Of a stretch of DNA of 15,562 bases, positions 12,765 to 15,562 are shown one piece after another. The stretch's first letter is position 1, and the number at the start of each line of letters is the position of its first letter. Below the pieces are notes generated by a model. It did no database searches. It was not told the origin of the DNA and saw only the letters and a program-made list of their open reading frames with translations. Source of the stretch: Desulfotignum sp. (GTDB lineage: Bacteria > Desulfobacterota > Desulfobacteria > Desulfobacterales > Desulfobacteraceae). The stretch lies in assembly GCA_011390235.1 (NCBI GenBank), contig JAABSS010000086.1:1-15562 (forward strand), given 5' to 3'. Both the position numbers and the translations under genes were made by a program.

Positions 12765-13688
12765 TCAGACAACCAGGTGATCCAGTATGCCCAGGGCCAT
12801 GAAAAAAAGCATGGACAGGTTGATGGCATAAAATCCCGGGCCAGTCGTGGAACCCGAACATCTTTTGAAGAAAACGGCCATGCCCACAGGCAGAGCCAGG
12901 GCCATGCCTGCCAGGGGAACTGAAAATGCATAACCGGCAATACCGCCTTTGATGATGAATAAAAAAACAGCCAGGCTGTACAGGCTGGTCCAGATAAGAA
13001 TCTGGATGTTGCGTTCCGCAATGGTCCACACGACAGGTGGTGTGAAAAACGGAACAGGATCAGGGCTTACAGGTGTGTGCCTTGATGCCAGCACCATAAA
13101 ATGGGGCACCTGCCAGATACCCGCTACAAGCATCAAATAAAACAGTGTGTGAAAGCCTGTGTAAGATGATGTAATGCTGCCGGCTGTCCAGCCGATGGCC
13201 GGCGGCAGCATGCCGCAAACAATGCCCGGCAGTACAGCCAGGCATGTTTTTTTTTTCAGCGGGGTGTACAGCCCGTTATAGCAGACCAGGGACAAAACGC
13301 CCAAAACCAGGGGAAGGGGCGTATGAAAACACAAAAACAACATCCCGAGTCCGGACACAATAAGGCCTGATGCAATAAAACCGGCTGTCTTGGCTGTTAT
13401 TTTTTTTTGGGGCAGGCTGCGGCGGCAGGTCCTGACAAAATATGCATCATATATACGGTCCTGGATATTGTTCAGCACTGCTGCCCCTGCTGCCAAAAGC
13501 CATACAGCAGTTCCCAGAACCAGGGTGTCTTTTCCTGGATCTTGTGTGGAAATAACATGGCCGAACACGGCGGACAGGGCGATATAAAAGGTGAGGTGGG
13601 CTTTGGTGAGTTCTGTGAAAATTTTCACCCTGCCTGCCGGATGCACCAGCCAGGCAGAGAATCCCATGGCAGGATTACCATTCGTCAT
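12765..13688 (-). CDS. ctaB: Protoheme IX farnesyltransferase (heme O synthase)
   Basis: This enzyme attaches a farnesyl group to heme b to make heme O, the precursor of heme A for the oxidase encoded upstream. The 307-residue protein is hydrophobic, with about eight or nine membrane helices. It has the prenyl-diphosphate motif NNIQDRIYD-AYFVRT (73-87), matching NxxxDxxxDxxxxRT, and the second signature YTPLKKKT (141-148). The start at ATG 13686-13688 overlaps the coxB 3' end by 14 bases and has GGAAGAAG close by; ATG 13665-13667 (300 residues) is possible. The usual RTxxRPLP end of motif 1 reads RTCRRSLP. It is the last visible gene of the oxidase operon and converges on the arginine kinase gene. 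Confidence 0.9.
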   Translation of the reverse strand: MTNGNPAMGFSAWLVHPAGRVKIFTELTKAHLTFYIALSAVFGHVISTQDPGKDTLVLGTAVWLLAAGAAVLNNIQDRIYDAYFVRTCRRSLPQKKITAKTAGFIASGLIVSGLGMLFLCFHTPLPLVLGVLSLVCYNGLYTPLKKKTCLAVLPGIVCGMLPPAIGWTAGSITSSYTGFHTLFYLMLVAGIWQVPHFMVLASRHTPVSPDPVPFFTPPVVWTIAERNIQILIWTSLYSLAVFLFIIKGGIAGYAFSVPLAGMALALPVGMAVFFKRCSGSTTGPGFYAINLSMLFFMALGILDHLVV

Positions 13689-14286
13689 CTTCTTCCACCC
13701 ATTCATCAAACGCCTCCTGGGACACCACACTGACCACACCGGTCATGTCTGCATGCCCCACCCCGCAGAATTCCGTGCACTGGAAAAAATATTCCCCTTG
13801 TTTTTCCGGCAGAAACCAGGCATGGGTCTTGATGCCTTTCACCGCGTCCACCTTGACCCGGAAGGCGGGAATAAACAGGCTGTGGATCACATCGGCTGAA
13901 GTAATAGTGAGTTTCACCGGCGTGTTCACCGGCACCAGAATCTCATTTTCTGTTTCTTTGCCATTGGCATAGATTAAAATCCAGGAAAAAGACTGGCCGA
14001 TGACCTCGATCTCCATGGCCCCTTCAGGCACATTGCGCAACCCGGTATAGGCCTGCCACCCGGAAACGAACATGGCCAGGGCGATGACGGTGGGAATAAA
14101 TACCCAGGCAATCTCCAGTTTCCAGTTTCCCCGTATGTCGGCTGATACCGGGTGTTTGCTCCTGCGGTAACGGATTACAAAATAGATCATCACCAGGGTG
14201 ATGGCAAACAGGAAAACAAAGGAAAACCCTATGATAAAATAAAAGGATCTGTCCACCAGGGTAACCGGATTTATGATATCGCTCAT
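13675..14286 (-). CDS. coxB: Cytochrome c oxidase subunit II
   Basis: Two N-terminal membrane helices (about 15-38 and 57-77) anchor a periplasmic cupredoxin domain. The dinuclear copper A site is complete: His135 (VIHS), Cys170, Glu172, Cys174, His178 and Met181 in CTEFCGVGHADM. There is no C-terminal cytochrome c domain, so it accepts electrons from a separate c-type cytochrome. The protein has 203 residues, shorter than many subunits II. It has no clear signal peptide; the first helix is close to the N terminus. The ribosome binding site AGGTGAGGT overlaps the coxD stop, and the gap is seven bases. Confidence 0.93.
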   Translation of the reverse strand: MSDIINPVTLVDRSFYFIIGFSFVFLFAITLVMIYFVIRYRRSKHPVSADIRGNWKLEIAWVFIPTVIALAMFVSGWQAYTGLRNVPEGAMEIEVIGQSFSWILIYANGKETENEILVPVNTPVKLTITSADVIHSLFIPAFRVKVDAVKGIKTHAWFLPEKQGEYFFQCTEFCGVGHADMTGVVSVVSQEAFDEWVEEDDEW

Positions 14287-14293
14287 CTTGACC

Positions 14294-14575
14294 TCACCTG
14301 AATGCCACGTCCCAGAAAATAAAACCGATCATAATGGCCAGAAAAAACACGGTGGAAAGAAAAGATACCACCACGCCTTTTCCTGCAGATTTCATGTGCA
14401 TGAACACCACCAGCACCAGGCTGGCCTTTGTCGATGCAATCACCAGAGCGATCCAGACATTGATCCATCCCAGATCGATGTAAGACGCTCCCACAGTCAC
14501 GCCGGTGAGCACCAGCAGCGCCCCCAGCACAAGGCCCAGGGTTTTGTAGGAAAATATGTGAGATGCATGCTCCAT
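14294..14575 (-). CDS. coxD: Cytochrome c oxidase subunit IV-type small protein (COX4_pro)
   Basis: The 93-residue protein has three membrane helices. It carries the family pattern LLVLTGVTVGASYIDLG (about 20-36), then ALVIASTKASLVLVVFMHMK (about 43-62), as in bacterial subunit IV/CtaF-like proteins of aa3 oxidases. This small subunit is thought to aid assembly or stability of the complex. ATG 14573-14575 is preferred over the adjacent in-frame GTG (14576-14578), since AAAGGAGG is four bases from the ATG and only one from the GTG. The ribosome binding site starts right after the coxC stop. Confidence 0.9.
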   Translation of the reverse strand: MEHASHIFSYKTLGLVLGALLVLTGVTVGASYIDLGWINVWIALVIASTKASLVLVVFMHMKSAGKGVVVSFLSTVFFLAIMIGFIFWDVAFR

Positions 14576-14588
14576 CACGCCTCCTTTA

Positions 14589-15185
14589 TCAGACCACCAG
14601 GTAAAACAAGGGGAAAATAAATATCCAGATCAGGTCCACCAGATGCCAGTAAAGGCCGCAGTTATCCAGCACTGCATCATTTTCTGCCGTAATTTTCCGG
14701 CAAAACACCAAAACAAGGCTCACCGCCAGAAGCACCATGCCAATAACAATGTGAATACCATGAAGACCTGTGACCACATAATACAACCCGAAAAAAAGGT
14801 TCTGGGGTGCCGGCCCGTCCAGCAGTCTTTCCGAGCCCGGGTAAATGCCGATCTCTATCTTGTGACCCCATTCAAAATATTTGTTCACCAGAAAAACAGC
14901 ACCGCACACCAAAGCACCTGCCAGTGCTGCCAGTGCGATGTTTCTCTGGTCTTTCTGCACCGCTGTGATGCTGGCAGCCACCAGAAAGGAGGAAACCAGC
15001 AGGATCACTGTGTTGATCACCCCGAAACCCAGGTCCAGTGCTTTGGCACCCAGAATAAAATCTTGTGTGTACCAGGAAAAATACACCGCATACAGCACAA
15101 ACAGAGCGCCGAACAGGATGATCTCAGTGTACAGAAACAGCCACATTCCCAGTTTTTTTCCGGTCTGGTCGCGCTGCACAGCCAT
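14589..15185 (-). CDS. coxC: Cytochrome c oxidase subunit III
   Basis: The 198-residue protein has five predicted membrane helices, the short bacterial form. Family features include LGMWLFLYTEIILFGALF (about 12-29), the conserved Glu in NKYFEWGHKI, and GLYYVVTGLHGIHIVIGM followed by GLYWHLVDLIWIFIFPLFY at the end. Subunit III stabilises subunit I and its proton uptake. Its ATG directly follows the coxA stop (TAAATG), and AAAAGGAG precedes it within the coxA 3' end. Confidence 0.94.
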   Translation of the reverse strand: MAVQRDQTGKKLGMWLFLYTEIILFGALFVLYAVYFSWYTQDFILGAKALDLGFGVINTVILLVSSFLVAASITAVQKDQRNIALAALAGALVCGAVFLVNKYFEWGHKIEIGIYPGSERLLDGPAPQNLFFGLYYVVTGLHGIHIVIGMVLLAVSLVLVFCRKITAENDAVLDNCGLYWHLVDLIWIFIFPLFYLVV

Positions 15186-15562
15186 TTATTCTCCTTTTGG
15201 TTTTTGTGCTGACCTGTCTGTCACCCCGGAAAAATCGTAGGGGTATGCCATGATTTCAGGCGGGCGTACAAAGTTGTGCACCGGGGGGGGAGAGGGGATG
15301 GTCCACTCCAGGGTCACCCCGCCCCAGGGATCAGGCCCGGCATTTCTCGGCCTGCTTAAAGAAACAAGGAGGTTGGCCACCATAAGGCCGATCCCGAAAA
15401 TCATGAACAAGGCCCCGAAACCGGCAAAAAAATTGCCGGTTTCATACTGGGGCAGATAATCATAATACCGCCTGGGCATGCCCTGGAGACCGAGAATAAA
15501 CATGGGCACATAGTGAAACATGAATCCCCCGGTCACAAGGATGGCGGCGATATAGGCTTTTT
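15186..15562 (-). CDS. coxA: Cytochrome c oxidase subunit I, C-terminal part (truncated by window end)
   Basis: About 125 residues of the 3' end are visible; the 5' part lies beyond the window. The segment HYVPMFILGLQGMPRRYYDYLPQYETGNFFAGFGALFM has the conserved GMPRRYYDY of aa3-type subunit I, followed by the last membrane helix and a tail WGGVTLEWTIPSPPPVHNF, typical of the cytochrome c oxidase (not quinol oxidase) group. Heme and copper B ligands lie upstream and cannot be checked. It is the first visible gene of coxA-coxC-coxD-coxB-ctaB. Confidence 0.93.
   Translation of the reverse strand, partial: KAYIAAILVTGGFMFHYVPMFILGLQGMPRRYYDYLPQYETGNFFAGFGALFMIFGIGLMVANLLVSLSRPRNAGPDPWGGVTLEWTIPSPPPVHNFVRPPEIMAYPYDFSGVTDRSAQKPKGE

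Overview
The window looks like chromosome from a Gram-negative, Desulfobacteraceae-like sulfate reducer (Desulfobacter/Desulfotignum/Desulfobacterium relatives). This is an inference from gene content: an LpxR-type outer-membrane enzyme, a bacterial arginine (phosphagen) kinase of the kind known from Desulfobacterium autotrophicum, a YqeC/MocA molybdenum-hydroxylase maturation pair, and several small proteins I associate with deltaproteobacteria. No rRNA, tRNA, CRISPR array, prophage or intact transposase was seen.

Layout, left to right. (1) 2-766 (+): C-terminal part of a carbohydrate-active-enzyme-like protein, convergent with 836-2448 (-), where a VTT/DedA-like membrane protein is ATGA-coupled to an LpxR-like lipid A deacylase. 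(2) 2573-2992 (-): small conserved-type hypothetical protein with its own promoter. (3) 3241-5786 (+): UbiB/ABC1-family kinase, a 58-residue coiled-coil protein and a CPBP (CAAX-protease-like) membrane protein, closely packed and preceded by a perfect inverted repeat. (4) 5793-8078 (-): tautomerase, YqeC, MocA-like nucleotidyltransferase and gamma-carbonic-anhydrase-like protein, one probable operon; gpsA lies upstream on the same strand. (5) 9199-9513: intergenic DNA with a dispersed repeat and an 88-bp imperfect palindrome ending in GGGGTCAG/CTGACCCC, like a MITE or REP element. (6) 9514-11264 (-): TetR regulator, DJ-1/YajL-like protein and a one-TM hypothetical. (7) 11265-12705 (+): an intergenic region with a 48-bp hairpin and a good sigma70-type promoter, then a four-cysteine mini-protein translationally coupled to a full-length arginine kinase. 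(8) 12765-15562 (-): aa3-type cytochrome c oxidase operon in the order coxA(partial)-coxC-coxD-coxB-ctaB.

Functional themes are oxygen handling and energy buffering (heme-copper oxidase, DJ-1, phosphagen kinase) and envelope work (LpxR, VTT protein, CPBP). The least explained parts are the Cys4 mini-protein/arginine kinase pair, the 11361-11408 hairpin, the 9331-9418 palindrome and a repeat family with two copies in the window, one of which carries a heptamer array.
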